This document shows positions 41,732 through 51,726 of a stretch of DNA of 64,000 nucleotides, one piece after another. The notes below the pieces were generated by a model. The model was given only the letters and a program-made list of their open reading frames with translations. It searched no databases and had not been told where the DNA came from. Location of the stretch: contig JAHDYM010000004.1 in assembly GCA_023383705.1 (NCBI GenBank), positions 1 through 64,000 of the forward strand, in the 5' to 3' direction. The DNA comes from Gammaproteobacteria bacterium (GTDB taxonomy: Bacteria > Pseudomonadota > Gammaproteobacteria > Steroidobacterales > GCA-2729495). Positions within the stretch are counted from its first letter, which is position 1. Each line of letters begins with the position of its first letter. Made by a program: the position numbers and the translations under genes.

Positions 41732-44425
41732 ATGTTGTATTCAGACGAAAGCATGTCAGAATCCGCCCCAGACATGGATCATCGCCTCACAATCACCGGC
41801 ATGCAGGACGCGGTGGGCTCCCGTACCGCGGGTGGTCTGGACGTCCTCTACACCAAGCTGGCGGTCGACCTGCAGAACATGACGGCCGGCGATGCTGACC
41901 AGGTACTGATGGCCGCGATCGAGACCCTGCGCGATGAACTCGGCTGCGATGCGAGCTGTGTCGCGCTGCTGGGCGAGGACGGCCGGCGCATCGAGCGCGT
42001 TGTCGCGGCCCGGAGCACCTTCGCGATCTGCAATCCCGAGGTACTCACCGACATGGCCATGGCCGAGCTGCCCTGGCTGGACCAGCGCCTCGAGCACCTG
42101 CGGGTTCGCGGCATCGCCGATACGGCCAATCCGCCGGTGTCGCAGGCAGCCGACGGTGCGCGCCTCGCGGTGCTCGGCTGTGGCGCTGTCCTCCTGATCG
42201 GTTTCGATGTGCACGGTCGCCGGGCCGGGTTCATGGCGCTGTTTTTCGGCCAGCCGCAAGCCAGCTGGAACGCCGAGCACACCCTGTTGCTCAAGCTCCT
42301 CGGTTCCAGCTTCGCCACGGGCATCGAGCGCCTGCGTTCCGCCCAGAGCCTCGCCAGGCGCGACGAGTGCGAGCGCCTCCTGCAGCAGACCGCCAACGAC
42401 GGCACCTGGGATTTCGATGCGGTGAACAACCGCGTCGAGTACTCGCCGCGCTGGAAGGCGATGATGGGTTACAGCGACGAGGACCTGTCGCGTTCTGCGC
42501 CGGACTGGCGCCGGATCGTGCACGTCGATGACTATGCGCGGCTGCAGGTCAGGCTGCGCGAGCACCTGGCCGGCCATACCGAGATCTTCGAGAACACCCA
42601 CCGCATGCGCCGCCGGGATGGCGAGTGGCGCTGGGTGACCTGCCGCGCCAAGGCGATGCTCGACGAGCAGGGGCGGCTGCGCCGCCTGGTCGGCGTGGAA
42701 ACCGACATCACCGAGCAGAAGGTCTACGAAGAGGCGCTGTTCCGCGAGAAGGAGAGCGCGCAGATCACCCTGCAGTCGATCGGCGACGGCGTGGTCACCA
42801 CCGATGGCGATGGCGTCGTCGAATACGTGAACCCGGTTGCCGAGGAACTCACCGGCTGGAAACTCGACGATGCCAGTGGCCGGCATGTGGACGAGATCTT
42901 CCGTGGCTTCCACGAGGAGACCTGCGAGCCGCTGGAAAACCCGGTCATCAGTTCGATCAAGCGCAATCGCTCGGTCAAGTCGGTGCGGCCCTCGCTGCTG
43001 ATCCGGCGGGATGGCAACGAGCTGTACATCGAGAGCACGGCCTCGCCGATCCGCAACGATCGCGGCGAGGTGACCGGTGGCGTGCTGGTCTTCCACGATG
43101 TCAGCGAGTCGCGCGAACTCAACCGGCGGCTGTCCTACCACGCCAGCCACGACCTGCTCACCGGCCTGGTGAATCGCCGTGAATTCGAGAGCCGGCTGGA
43201 GCGCTCGCTGAAGAGCGCCAAGGCCCGCGAGACCTCCTATGCCTTGCTCTACCTCGACCTCGACCAGTTCAAGATCATCAACGATTCCTGCGGGCATGGC
43301 GCCGGCGATACCCTGCTGACCCAGATCAGCGCGCTGCTGACCGCCAAGATCCGCTGGCGGGACACGCTGGCGCGCCTCGGTGGCGACGAATTCGGCCTGC
43401 TGCTGGAAGCCTGCAGTGCGGAGGAGGCCATGCGTACCGCCGAGATGCTGCGCGAGGCCATCCGCGAGCACAAGTTCAGCTGGGACGACCGGTCATTCCG
43501 GCTCGGTGTCAGTATCGGCGTGGTGCCCATCACCGGCGAGAACGAAAGCGTGGCCACGCTGATCGCAGCCGGCGACAGCGCCTGCCAGGCAGCCAAGGAG
43601 GCCGGGCGCAACCGCATCCACTCCTTCAAGCAGAACGATATCGACCTGATGCGCCGTCGCCGGGAGATGCAGTGGGCGGCACGGATCAACAATGCGCTGG
43701 AAGAGGACCGCTTCGAGCTGTACCGCATGACGATTCAGCCGCTGCAGGCCGAGGAGAGCGGTTCCCATTACGAGATCCTGCTGCGCATGCGCGACGAGGC
43801 CGGTGCGCTGGTTTCGCCGGACCTGTTCATCTCCGCCGCCGAGCGCTACGGGCTGATCTCGAACATCGACCGTTGGGTCGTCGAGCATGCCTTCCTGTGG
43901 CTGGTGTCGGAGGCCGATGAGCGCGAACGGCTGGCGCTCTGCTCGATCAATCTTTCCGGCTCGAGCCTCGCCGACAACGAGTTCCTGCCCTTCGTGATCC
44001 GCCAGTTCCAGCGCAGTGGCCTCGATGCCAGCAAGATCTGCTTCGAGATCACCGAGACGGCGGCGATCGCCAGCTTCGCGCAGGCCAGCCGCTTCATCAA
44101 TGCGCTGAAGGAACTGGGCTGCAAGTTTGCGCTGGACGACTTCGGCACCGGGTTGTCGTCCTTCGGTTATCTCAAGCACTTCCCGGTCGACTACCTCAAG
44201 ATCGACGGCAGCTTCGTCAAGGAGATGCTGCATGATCCGATCGACCGGGAGATGGTGCGCTCGATCAACGAGATCGGGCACCTGACCGGCAAGAAAGTCA
44301 TCGCCGAGTGGGCCGAAAACCAGGAAATCATCACCATGCTGCGTGGCATGGGCATCGATTACGCGCAGGGCTACGGGATTTCCGAGCCACGGCGCGTGCT
44401 GATGTCGGCAGCCGCCAACAGCTAA
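41732..44425 (+). CDS. GAF-PAS-PAS-GGDEF-EAL cyclic-di-GMP enzyme
   Basis: A soluble sensor protein of 897 aa. A GAF domain (~45-205) comes first, then two PAS domains (~215-345 and ~345-465). The GGDEF domain has GGDEF at 550-554 and an RxxD inhibitory site (RWRD) five residues before it. The EAL domain has EIL at 681-683 in place of EAL, plus INLSG, FEITET, DDFGTG, LKIDGSF and the late Glu in VIAEWAE. Key residues of both catalytic domains are present, so a bifunctional enzyme is plausible. ATG 41753 is an alternative start. The stop overlaps the convergent DTW gene stop. Confidence 0.9.
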   Translation: MLYSDESMSESAPDMDHRLTITGMQDAVGSRTAGGLDVLYTKLAVDLQNMTAGDADQVLMAAIETLRDELGCDASCVALLGEDGRRIERVVAARSTFAICNPEVLTDMAMAELPWLDQRLEHLRVRGIADTANPPVSQAADGARLAVLGCGAVLLIGFDVHGRRAGFMALFFGQPQASWNAEHTLLLKLLGSSFATGIERLRSAQSLARRDECERLLQQTANDGTWDFDAVNNRVEYSPRWKAMMGYSDEDLSRSAPDWRRIVHVDDYARLQVRLREHLAGHTEIFENTHRMRRRDGEWRWVTCRAKAMLDEQGRLRRLVGVETDITEQKVYEEALFREKESAQITLQSIGDGVVTTDGDGVVEYVNPVAEELTGWKLDDASGRHVDEIFRGFHEETCEPLENPVISSIKRNRSVKSVRPSLLIRRDGNELYIESTASPIRNDRGEVTGGVLVFHDVSESRELNRRLSYHASHDLLTGLVNRREFESRLERSLKSAKARETSYALLYLDLDQFKIINDSCGHGAGDTLLTQISALLTAKIRWRDTLARLGGDEFGLLLEACSAEEAMRTAEMLREAIREHKFSWDDRSFRLGVSIGVVPITGENESVATLIAAGDSACQAAKEAGRNRIHSFKQNDIDLMRRRREMQWAARINNALEEDRFELYRMTIQPLQAEESGSHYEILLRMRDEAGALVSPDLFISAAERYGLISNIDRWVVEHAFLWLVSEADERERLALCSINLSGSSLADNEFLPFVIRQFQRSGLDASKICFEITETAAIASFAQASRFINALKELGCKFALDDFGTGLSSFGYLKHFPVDYLKIDGSFVKEMLHDPIDREMVRSINEIGHLTGKKVIAEWAENQEIITMLRGMGIDYAQGYGISEPRRVLMSAAANS

Positions 44426-45054
44426 CCGGCATCGCGGGCGCGCTGCAGGAGGGTACGCAGCAGACGGCGCAGGCTGGTCCGCAACTGTTCCGGTTCGCCG
44501 AGTGCCGGCAGGGTGTCGGCAATTGCCTCGAGGGTCGAGACGAAATCACGCCGGGGTTCCTCGCGCAGCCGTCCGTACATCGAGGGTTCGCGGGGCTTCA
44601 GCACGATGCGCGGCAGTTTCAGCAGCCAGGCATTCCGCCACCACAGGGTCTTGGCCTGGCTCCAGGTGCCATCCAGCACGATGATGCCGTCCAGTCCGTG
44701 ACGCTTGAGGTCGCGGACGCGGCCCTTGCGATCGATCACCGCCACCGGTTGCTTGTCCGCCCCTTCGGGCAGCGCGACGCCGAGTTTCGCAGCGGCCAGC
44801 ACGGCCCAGCGTTCGCGATTGGCGTCCTTGATGCCGACGGCATGATCCAGCGAGGCCCATGACAGGCCGACGCGGATCTCGGCTTTCGGCAGCGTGAGCG
44901 TGACCAGTCGCGCCGTGCCGAGCACGGCATCGTTCTCCTGCGGATGCTGGAGAATGACGACGCGTAGCCGGGTGTCGACCGGTTCGACCCGGTCGCAGAT
45001 GCACAGGGCTGGCGGTTTGCTGCAGTTCGGGCAGGTGAGGATTTCGTCGGACAT
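44422..45054 (-). CDS. DTW-domain tRNA-uridine aminocarboxypropyltransferase
   Basis: A protein of 210 aa with the N-terminal zinc-binding pattern CPNCSKPPALCICD and the family signature in LDGTWSQAKTL, where DGTW is the DTW-type motif. Members (TapT/TuaA and DTWD) transfer the acp group of SAM to uridine in tRNA, usually U47, giving acp3U. The start codon lies 6 bp from the REP-like element that fills the gap to nadC, so its ribosome-binding region was probably altered by that element. Convergent 4-bp overlap with the GGDEF-EAL gene. Confidence 0.85.
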   Translation of the reverse strand: MSDEILTCPNCSKPPALCICDRVEPVDTRLRVVILQHPQENDAVLGTARLVTLTLPKAEIRVGLSWASLDHAVGIKDANRERWAVLAAAKLGVALPEGADKQPVAVIDRKGRVRDLKRHGLDGIIVLDGTWSQAKTLWWRNAWLLKLPRIVLKPREPSMYGRLREEPRRDFVSTLEAIADTLPALGEPEQLRTSLRRLLRTLLQRARDAG

Positions 45055-45060
45055 CTTGTG

Positions 45061-45084
45061 GTTCGCGCCTGAAGGCGCTCCTAC
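45061..45084 (-). repeat. REP-like palindromic element with GTAG head
   Basis: On the minus strand it reads GTAGGA, then the hairpin GCGCC-TTCA-GGCGC, then GAAC. A GTAG tetranucleotide followed by an imperfect or perfect hairpin with a TTCA-type loop is the layout of REP sequences of Xanthomonadales and Pseudomonas, moved by RAYT transposases. It fills almost the whole 26-bp nadC-DTW gap, and its TAG is the nadC stop codon. I see only one copy in the window. Confidence 0.6.
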
Positions 45085-45974
45085 GGGGCGGCGGGCGCGC
45101 TGAAGCTGAAGCGCATCGACAGGTCGATGGCGCGGATATTCTTGGTCAGGTCGCCGACCGAGATGAAATCGATACCGGTCTCCGCAACGCTGCGGACGGT
45201 TTGCAGGTCGATGCCGCCGGAGGCCTCGAGTCCGGTGCCGGGCGCCAGGCGATTGCGCAGCGCTACGGCCTCGCGCATCAGTGCCGTGCTGAAATTGTCG
45301 AGCAGCAGGCGGTCGGCACCGGCGCGCAGCGCTTCCTCCACCTGTTCGAGTGTTTCGACCTCGACTTCCAGCAGCACCGTCGTGCCTTGCGTGCGCGCGC
45401 GCCGCACTGCCGTCGTGATGCCACCTGCCGCGACGATGTGATTTTCCTTGATCAGGATGCCGTCATGCAGTCCGATGCGGTGATTCATCCCACCGCCAAC
45501 CCGCACCGCATGCTTTTGCGCGAGGCGCAGGCCTGGAATCGTCTTCCGGGTATCGAGGATCGTTGCACCGGTGCCGGCCACGGCCTCGACGTAGCGACGC
45601 GTGCTGCTGGCCACGGCCGACAGCGTCTGCAGGAAATTGAGTGCGGTCCGTTCGCCGGTCAGGATTGCCCGTGCCGGCCCGCGCAGCTCGCAGAGCAGCT
45701 GTCCGGCGCTGAGCGGATCGCCGTCGCGACAATGCCAGTCGATGCTGATGCCCGCTCCGAGTGCGGCGAACACCGCATCGACACAGTCCCGGCCACACAG
45801 CACGGCCGCTTCGCGGGTAATGATCCTGGCGAGGGCCTGCTGGTTTTCCGGTACGAGGGCAGCCGTGAGGTCACCGCTGCCGATGTCCTCGGCCAGCGCA
45901 GCGCGCACGGCGGCGGCGATCACCGCCGGAGGAAGTGGCGGGGGCGGCGTCAGTTGCGATGTGCTGGCAGGCAT
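45081..45974 (-). CDS. nadC: nicotinate-nucleotide pyrophosphorylase (carboxylating)
   Basis: Converts quinolinate and PRPP to nicotinate mononucleotide in de novo NAD synthesis. Conserved segments: DIGSGDLT at the N-terminus, ERTALNFLQTLSAVAS, DTRKTIPGLR, the Lys/His-containing KHAVRVGGGMNHR, KENH, LEVEVETLEQ, and EASGGIDL. It has 297 aa. The TAG stop falls in the GTAG head of the REP-like element. It follows the urate-oxidase-N membrane protein gene by 31 bp. Confidence 0.96.
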   Translation of the reverse strand: MPASTSQLTPPPPLPPAVIAAAVRAALAEDIGSGDLTAALVPENQQALARIITREAAVLCGRDCVDAVFAALGAGISIDWHCRDGDPLSAGQLLCELRGPARAILTGERTALNFLQTLSAVASSTRRYVEAVAGTGATILDTRKTIPGLRLAQKHAVRVGGGMNHRIGLHDGILIKENHIVAAGGITTAVRRARTQGTTVLLEVEVETLEQVEEALRAGADRLLLDNFSTALMREAVALRNRLAPGTGLEASGGIDLQTVRSVAETGIDFISVGDLTKNIRAIDLSMRFSFSAPAAP

Positions 45975-46005
45975 GAAACGCAGCTGACGCCGCTCCCGGG
46001 ATGCT

Positions 46006-46602
46006 TCAGAAGGGCAGGCCGTGTGACTGTCCGGTCATGCACATCAGCATGGGCAGGGACAGCACGAAGTTGGTGCGCGAGGCGAGCAGGGCCACGTTGC
46101 GTGCCGCTGCCTTCTGTTCGTCAGTGGCGGGGGTGATGCCGAGGACCTTCTTCTGGTTGGGCCAGATCAGCACCCAGACATTGAACAGCATGATCAGGCC
46201 GAGCCATGAGCCGACGCCGATCACCCGGAAGCCTTCCTGGAGCGCCAGGACCTGCATCAGGCCGCCGCCAAGCGGCCGGAACGCGAACTCGATCAGCAGT
46301 ACGCCGGACAGTGCGGTCACGACTGCCGCCCAGCGAAACCACAGCAGGGCGCGCGGCGCGATGTACTTGCTGATGCCGGCGCCACCGGGACCGCCCTTGT
46401 CGGTACCCGCGGCGGCAAGGCCCGGAATCTGCACCACGTTGAAGTAGTAGAGCAGGCCGATCCAGGCCACGCCGGAAATGATGTGCAGCCAGCGATCGAG
46501 ATTCTGCACGCTGAAACCGGAGCCACCGAGCGCGAAGCCGAGCGCAGCCATCAGCAGCAGGCCGGTGAGAATTGCGCCATTGACAGTTTTCAGGGGGTTC
46601 AT
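46006..46602 (-). CDS. urate-oxidase N-terminal (PuuD-like) membrane protein
   Basis: A polytopic membrane protein of 198 aa with about four to five hydrophobic helices. HIISGVAWIGLLYYFNVVQ and FRWAAVVTALSG resemble the membrane domain of PuuD-type urate hydroxylase. PuuD proper continues into a C-terminal cytochrome c domain that is missing here, so urate oxidation is uncertain. GAGGAAA precedes ATG 46602; the frame is open far upstream, but that part overlaps rnt in another frame. His residues in the helices could bind haem. Confidence 0.65.
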   Translation of the reverse strand: MNPLKTVNGAILTGLLLMAALGFALGGSGFSVQNLDRWLHIISGVAWIGLLYYFNVVQIPGLAAAGTDKGGPGGAGISKYIAPRALLWFRWAAVVTALSGVLLIEFAFRPLGGGLMQVLALQEGFRVIGVGSWLGLIMLFNVWVLIWPNQKKVLGITPATDEQKAAARNVALLASRTNFVLSLPMLMCMTGQSHGLPF

Positions 46603-46656
46603 CAGGTGTTTCCTCGGGCTGTCGGGTTGATGCCAATACAGGACGTGGAGAGCGGC

Positions 46657-46685
46657 AGGATAGGAGACTGTGCAGCGGGTTTCAA
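46657..46685 (-). promoter_or_regulatory. candidate promoter for the PuuD-like gene and nadC
   Basis: On the minus strand TTGAAA (46680-46685) and TATCCT (46657-46662) are 17 bp apart, in the 79-bp gap after rnt. The -35 overlaps the rnt stop codon. Match to consensus is moderate. Confidence 0.4.
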
Positions 46686-47344
46686 TTCGTCGCCAGCGGA
46701 TCCCCGGTGGCGGCTGCCCGGGTTTCGGCCACCGGCAGCGGCAATGCGGCAGCAAAGATCGGCTTGAAGCGGTTGACGATTTCGCAGAACAGGTCGGCGG
46801 TTCGCTCGGCATCGTAGGCGGCAGCGTGCGCGGCCTCGTTGTCCCAGTCCATGCCGGCGGCGAGTGCCGCCTGCGCGAGTACGGTCTGTCCAAAGGCGAT
46901 GCCACACAGGGTGGCGGTATCCAGCACGCTGAAGGGATGGAAGGGGCTGCGCTTGATGTCCGTGCGGGCGATCGCCTCATTGAGGAAGCCGAGGTCGAAG
47001 TGCGCGTTGTGTGCAACCAGGATGGCGCGCTTGCAGCCCGCCTCCCGGACCGCCTTGCGTACCTCGACAAAGACCTTTTGCAGCGCCTCGCGTTCGGGAA
47101 TCGCCGGGCGCAGCGGATGGAAGGGGTCGATGCCCGTGACCTGCAGGGCAGCGGGCTCGAGGTTGGCGCCGGGGAAGGGCTGCACGTGGAAGGCTATGGT
47201 CTCGCCACGCCGCAGGTTGCCGTCCTCATCCATGTTCAGCAGCACGGCGGCGATCTGGAGCAGCGCATCGGTCCGCGCGTTGAAGCCGCCGGTTTCCAGG
47301 TCGACGACAACGGGCAGGAAGCCGCGAAAACGGGTGCTGATCAT
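46682..47344 (-). CDS. rnt: ribonuclease T
   Basis: A DEDD exonuclease trimming the 3' ends of tRNA and other stable RNAs. Visible: [10 protein letters not shown] (first Asp and Glu), [21 protein letters not shown] (second Asp) and the late [15 protein letters not shown] with the final Asp. The [13 protein letters not shown] segment is specific to RNase T. It has 220 aa. ATG 47344 shares its A with the last base of the upstream aminopeptidase stop (TGATG). Confidence 0.95.
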   Translation of the reverse strand: MISTRFRGFLPVVVDLETGGFNARTDALLQIAAVLLNMDEDGNLRRGETIAFHVQPFPGANLEPAALQVTGIDPFHPLRPAIPEREALQKVFVEVRKAVREAGCKRAILVAHNAHFDLGFLNEAIARTDIKRSPFHPFSVLDTATLCGIAFGQTVLAQAALAAGMDWDNEAAHAAAYDAERTADLFCEIVNRFKPIFAAALPLPVAETRAAATGDPLATN

Positions 47345-48945
47345 CAGCGGTGCCGCGGCTGCGTGCCGGGTGAGGCCAGTTCCTGCAGGTCGGCGGCATG
47401 GTCGAGCAGCAGCGACAGGCTGTAGCGCAGGCCAAAACCGGTGCAGCTGCCCGGCACATGGGCGAGTCCATCCTTGCGGGTCGCGGCAGCCAGGTCCACG
47501 TGGACCCAGGGGATGCCTTCCGGCACGAAGCGCTGCAGGAAGCGTGCTGCCAGGATATGGTCGGCCTCGCCGCCGCTGATGCACTGGCTGATGTCGGCGA
47601 CCTTCGACTTCAGGTCGTCGTCGAAGTCCTCGTCCATCGGAAAGGGCCAGACGCGTTCGCCGGACTCCTGGCCGACGCGGATCAACAGTTCGTTGAGCGT
47701 GTCGCGGTTGCTGAAGGTGCCGCTGTAGCGTTCGGACAGTGCATGGACGCAGGCGCCGGTCAGGGTGGCGTAGTCGAGCATGAGCCGCGGCTTGTCGCGT
47801 CCGGCAAGGGCCAGGGCATCGGCGAGCACCATGCGGCCTTCGGCATCGGTATGCACGACTTCGACGGTCAGGCCATTGGCAGCGGTGACCACGTCACGCT
47901 GCTTGTAGGCGCTTGCCCCGCTGCGGTTTTCGGTAATCGCGAGCCAGCAGTCCACCGACAGCGGTGAACGCAGCGCGCTCAGGGCCTGCAGTACGGCCAG
48001 CGCCACGGCACTGCCCGACATGTCGGTATGCATGTCAAGCATGTGTATGGCGCTCTTGCTGTTGGTGCCACCGGTATCGAAGATGATGCCCTTGCCGATC
48101 AGGGCGAGGTCCGGCTGGCCGGTCTGGCCGCCCGGCCGGTAACGCAGGCGGGCGATGCCGGCATCGCGGCTGGCATTCCCCTGGGCAACGGCGAGGAATG
48201 CGCCGGCGCCGAGCTTTGCGAGCGCCTTTTCATCGAGCCACTCGAATTCCCAGCCATGCCGTGCAGCCAGTCCGGCCAGCAATTCACGGTAGGTGGTCGC
48301 GGTCAGCTTGTTGGCTGGCAACGCCGTCAGCCCGCGAACCATGTTCAGTCCTTCGATTTCGGCGAATGGCCTCTGCAGGTCGATCTGCTCGTGGAGACCC
48401 AGGAGTTGCACCTTTTTCAGCGTCGCAGGCCGATGCTCCTTGCGAAATGCGGGCGCCTGCCAGCCGTGTGCGCCCAGTGCGAGGACTACTGCCTTCGCAA
48501 TGCGCCGGGCATCGTCGGCTTCCATGCCATGCACGACCAGCCCGACCGAGCGCGGTTCTTCAGCGAGGGCATCGGCCACCAGTGCACCGGCGAAGCCGAG
48601 CAGCCTGAAGGTGCCGGGCAGTGCGGCCTTGCTGCCGGCGGCGGGTGCCGGCAGCAATCCGAGCGTTGCAGCCGTCGTGCTGTTGCCAAGCATGCCGCGC
48701 AGCGCGCGGCCGGCAGCGAGCTTGCCCAGGCGCTTGATCCTCGGCTGCAATGACCTGAGTCCGGGCAGTTCGCGCCACAGCGAGGGTGGCGGGCGGCTGG
48801 CCGCGACGACGATGAGATGATCGACCTCCGTCAGCGCGGTCTTGCGCAGGCGTCCCGGTGCCTGCGTGACCCTGAAGCCGACGCCGGCCGGCAGCAACTT
48901 GTCTGCCGCCGTTTGCTTGACCTGTTTTGGTGAAACGCCGATCAT
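47344..48945 (-). CDS. leucyl aminopeptidase family protein (M17)
   Basis: A cytosolic two-metal aminopeptidase of 533 aa. The N-terminal half is poorly conserved. The catalytic domain has [14 protein letters not shown] with the Lys and Asp ligands, the metal Asp in MHTDMSGSA, and the M17 signature as [14 protein letters not shown] (His in place of the usual Asn). LTGACVHAL follows. It could be a PepA-like or PepB-like enzyme. AAGG lies about 9 nt before ATG 48945. It is divergent from aceE. Confidence 0.88.
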   Translation of the reverse strand: MIGVSPKQVKQTAADKLLPAGVGFRVTQAPGRLRKTALTEVDHLIVVAASRPPPSLWRELPGLRSLQPRIKRLGKLAAGRALRGMLGNSTTAATLGLLPAPAAGSKAALPGTFRLLGFAGALVADALAEEPRSVGLVVHGMEADDARRIAKAVVLALGAHGWQAPAFRKEHRPATLKKVQLLGLHEQIDLQRPFAEIEGLNMVRGLTALPANKLTATTYRELLAGLAARHGWEFEWLDEKALAKLGAGAFLAVAQGNASRDAGIARLRYRPGGQTGQPDLALIGKGIIFDTGGTNSKSAIHMLDMHTDMSGSAVALAVLQALSALRSPLSVDCWLAITENRSGASAYKQRDVVTAANGLTVEVVHTDAEGRMVLADALALAGRDKPRLMLDYATLTGACVHALSERYSGTFSNRDTLNELLIRVGQESGERVWPFPMDEDFDDDLKSKVADISQCISGGEADHILAARFLQRFVPEGIPWVHVDLAAATRKDGLAHVPGSCTGFGLRYSLSLLLDHAADLQELASPGTQPRHR

Positions 48946-49021
48946 TGTTGGGTGCCTTGGCTGGTCTGGATCGAGTCTGGCTGCAGTATAGGGCAAGTCA
49001 CACAAAATCAGCGGAGCCACC

Positions 49022-51703
49022 GTGCCCGATTCAGTCAACCCGAGCCCACTGCCGGATGATTTCGATCCTGAAGAGACGCGTGAATGGATCGAGTCGATTG
49101 ATTCCGTGCTGCGTACCCACGGTGCGGAGCGAGCGCAGTTCCTGCTCAACCAGATGGTCGATCGCGCGCGGCGTTCCGGCGCCTATCTGCCCTTCCGTCC
49201 CAATACCGCCTACCTGAACACCATTCCGCTCTGGCTGCAGCCGGAGTATCCCGGTGATCGCGCCATCGAGCGGCGGATCGAGGCCTATCTGCGCTGGAAT
49301 GCGATGGCCATGGTCGTGCAGGCCAACCGGCAGAGCACCGAGTACGGTGGCCATATCGCCACCTATGCCTCGGCAACAACCCTCTACGAGGTCGGCTTCA
49401 ATCACTTCTGGCGGGCAGCCAGCGCCGAATTCGGCGGCGATCTGGTCTACATCCAGGGCCATTCCTCGCCGGGCATCTATGCACGGGCCTATCTCGAAGG
49501 GCGGTTGAGCGAGGAACAGCTGGACTTTTTCCGTCAGGAAGTGGCCGGCAAGGGCAAGGGGCTTTCCTCCTATCCGCATCCCTGGCTGATGCCGGACTTC
49601 TGGCAGTTCCCGACCGTATCGATGGGCCTTGGTCCGATGATGGGCATCTACCAGGCCCGCTTCATGAAGTATCTGGAGCATCGCGGCCTGGCCGATACCA
49701 GCGGGCGCAAGGTCTGGTGTTTCCTCGGCGACGGCGAGATGGACGAACCCGAGTCGATGGGCGCCATCACCATGCCGGTACGCGAGAAACTCGACAACCT
49801 GATCTTCGTGATCAACTGCAACCTGCAGCGCCTCGACGGACCGGTGCGCGGCAACGGCAAGATCATCCAGGAGCTGGAGGCCGCCTTCCGCGGTGCCGGC
49901 TGGGCGGTCATCAAGGTGCTGTGGGGGTCACGCTGGGATCCGCTGCTCGCCGAGGACCACCAGGGTTTCCTGCGCCGGCGCATGGAAGAAGCAGTGGACG
50001 GCGAGTACCAGAATTTCAAGGCCGCCGGTGGCGCCTATACGCGCGAACACTTCTTCGGCAAGTATCCCGAGCTCAAGGCGATGGTCGCGCACCTCTCGGA
50101 TGACGAGATCTGGCGCCTGAATCGCGGCGGCCTCGATGCGATCAAGGTGCATGCCGCCTATGCGCGCGCCATGAAACAGGATGGCCGGCCCATCGTGATC
50201 CTCGCCAAGACGGTCAAGGGCTATGGCCTGGGCCAGGCAGGCGAAGGGCGCATGACCGCGCATCAGACCAAGAAGCTCGATGTCGATAGCCTCAAGGCGC
50301 TGCGCGACCGCTTCCACATCCCGGTTTCGGATGCCGACATCGACAAGCTGCCCTTCTGCCGGCCGGCACCTGATAGCGAGGAGATGCGCTACCTGCAGGA
50401 GCGCCGCAAACAGCTCGGCGGTTATCTCCCCGCGCGCAAGGGCAACATCGAGCCGCTGGTCGTGCCGGGGCTGGATCTGTTCAAGGCGCAGCTCGAAGGC
50501 AGCGGTGACCGTGCCGCTTCAACCACGATGGTCTTCGTCCGCTTGCTCAACAGCCTGCTGCGTGATCCCGCCATCGGCAAGAAAGTCGTGCCGATCGTGC
50601 CCGATGAGGCGCGCACCTTCGGCATGGAAGGCATGTTCCGGCAGATCGGCATCTATTCCTCGGTAGGGCAGCTGTATACACCGCAGGACGCCGAGCAGCT
50701 CATGTACTACCGTGAGGACAAGCAGGGGCAGATCCTCCAGGAAGGCATCAACGAAGGCGGTGCCTTCTGCTCATGGCTGGCGGCGGCAACGGCCTACGCG
50801 AATCATGGCGTGTACATGCTTCCCTTCTACATCTTCTATTCGATGTTCGGTTTCCAGCGTATCGGCGACTTCATCTGGGCGGCGGGCGACATGCAGGCCA
50901 AGGGCTTCCTGCTCGGCGCGACGGCCGGCCGTACCACGCTGGCCGGTGAGGGTTTGCAGCACCAGGACGGTCACAGCCTGCTGGCTGCATCGACGATACC
51001 GAACTGTATTGCCTACGATCCGGCCTATGGCTACGAACTCGCCGTGATCATCCACGACGGCATGCGGCGGATGTACGAGCGGCAGGAGCGCGTCTTCTAC
51101 TACATCACCGTCATGAACGAGAACTACGTGCAGCCAGCCATGCCCGAGGGTGTCGAGGAAGGCATCCTGCGTGGCATGTACCGGCTGCGGCGCGGAGAGC
51201 GGCAATCCCTGCACGTGCAACTGATGGGTTCGGGCACGATCCTGCGTGAAGTGATCGCGGCGGCGGAAATGCTCGAGAAGGACTTCGGCGTGTCGTCCGA
51301 TGTCTGGAGCGTGACCAGCTTCAGCGAGCTGCGACGCGATGGCATCGACTGCGATCGCTGGAACATGCTGCATCCCGTGGAAAAGCCGCGGCAGTCCTGC
51401 GTGGCGCAAAACCTGGCCGGACAGCCCGGTCCCTGCATAGCGGCCACCGACTACATGCGTACGGTCGCTGACCAGATCCGGCCCTGGGTTCCCGGCCGCT
51501 ATGTGGTGTTGGGCACCGATGGCTTTGGTCGCAGTGATTCACGGGCGGCTCTGCGCGATTTCTTCGAGGTGGATTCCCGGTACGTCGTGGTCGCGGCGCT
51601 CAAGGCGCTGGCCGATGAAGGCAGTATCGATGCGGCCAGGGTTGCGAAGGCGATTGCGACGCTCGGCATCGATCCGGCCAAACCGAATCCTGTGACGGTC
51701 TGA
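49022..51703 (+). CDS. aceE: pyruvate dehydrogenase E1, homodimeric type
   Basis: The thiamine-diphosphate enzyme that decarboxylates pyruvate and acetylates the lipoyl group of AceF. The TPP motif begins GDGEMDEPESMGAI (~236) and ends with VINCNLQRLDGP. Further family blocks are HSSPGIYARAYLEGRL and TVKGYGLG. It has 893 aa, close to the 887-aa E. coli enzyme. The start is GTG with GCGGAG upstream. First gene of aceE-aceF-lpd. Confidence 0.97.
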   Translation: MPDSVNPSPLPDDFDPEETREWIESIDSVLRTHGAERAQFLLNQMVDRARRSGAYLPFRPNTAYLNTIPLWLQPEYPGDRAIERRIEAYLRWNAMAMVVQANRQSTEYGGHIATYASATTLYEVGFNHFWRAASAEFGGDLVYIQGHSSPGIYARAYLEGRLSEEQLDFFRQEVAGKGKGLSSYPHPWLMPDFWQFPTVSMGLGPMMGIYQARFMKYLEHRGLADTSGRKVWCFLGDGEMDEPESMGAITMPVREKLDNLIFVINCNLQRLDGPVRGNGKIIQELEAAFRGAGWAVIKVLWGSRWDPLLAEDHQGFLRRRMEEAVDGEYQNFKAAGGAYTREHFFGKYPELKAMVAHLSDDEIWRLNRGGLDAIKVHAAYARAMKQDGRPIVILAKTVKGYGLGQAGEGRMTAHQTKKLDVDSLKALRDRFHIPVSDADIDKLPFCRPAPDSEEMRYLQERRKQLGGYLPARKGNIEPLVVPGLDLFKAQLEGSGDRAASTTMVFVRLLNSLLRDPAIGKKVVPIVPDEARTFGMEGMFRQIGIYSSVGQLYTPQDAEQLMYYREDKQGQILQEGINEGGAFCSWLAAATAYANHGVYMLPFYIFYSMFGFQRIGDFIWAAGDMQAKGFLLGATAGRTTLAGEGLQHQDGHSLLAASTIPNCIAYDPAYGYELAVIIHDGMRRMYERQERVFYYITVMNENYVQPAMPEGVEEGILRGMYRLRRGERQSLHVQLMGSGTILREVIAAAEMLEKDFGVSSDVWSVTSFSELRRDGIDCDRWNMLHPVEKPRQSCVAQNLAGQPGPCIAATDYMRTVADQIRPWVPGRYVVLGTDGFGRSDSRAALRDFFEVDSRYVVVAALKALADEGSIDAARVAKAIATLGIDPAKPNPVTV

Positions 51704-51726
51704 TTTTTCCGGGTTGAGAATGGTTC

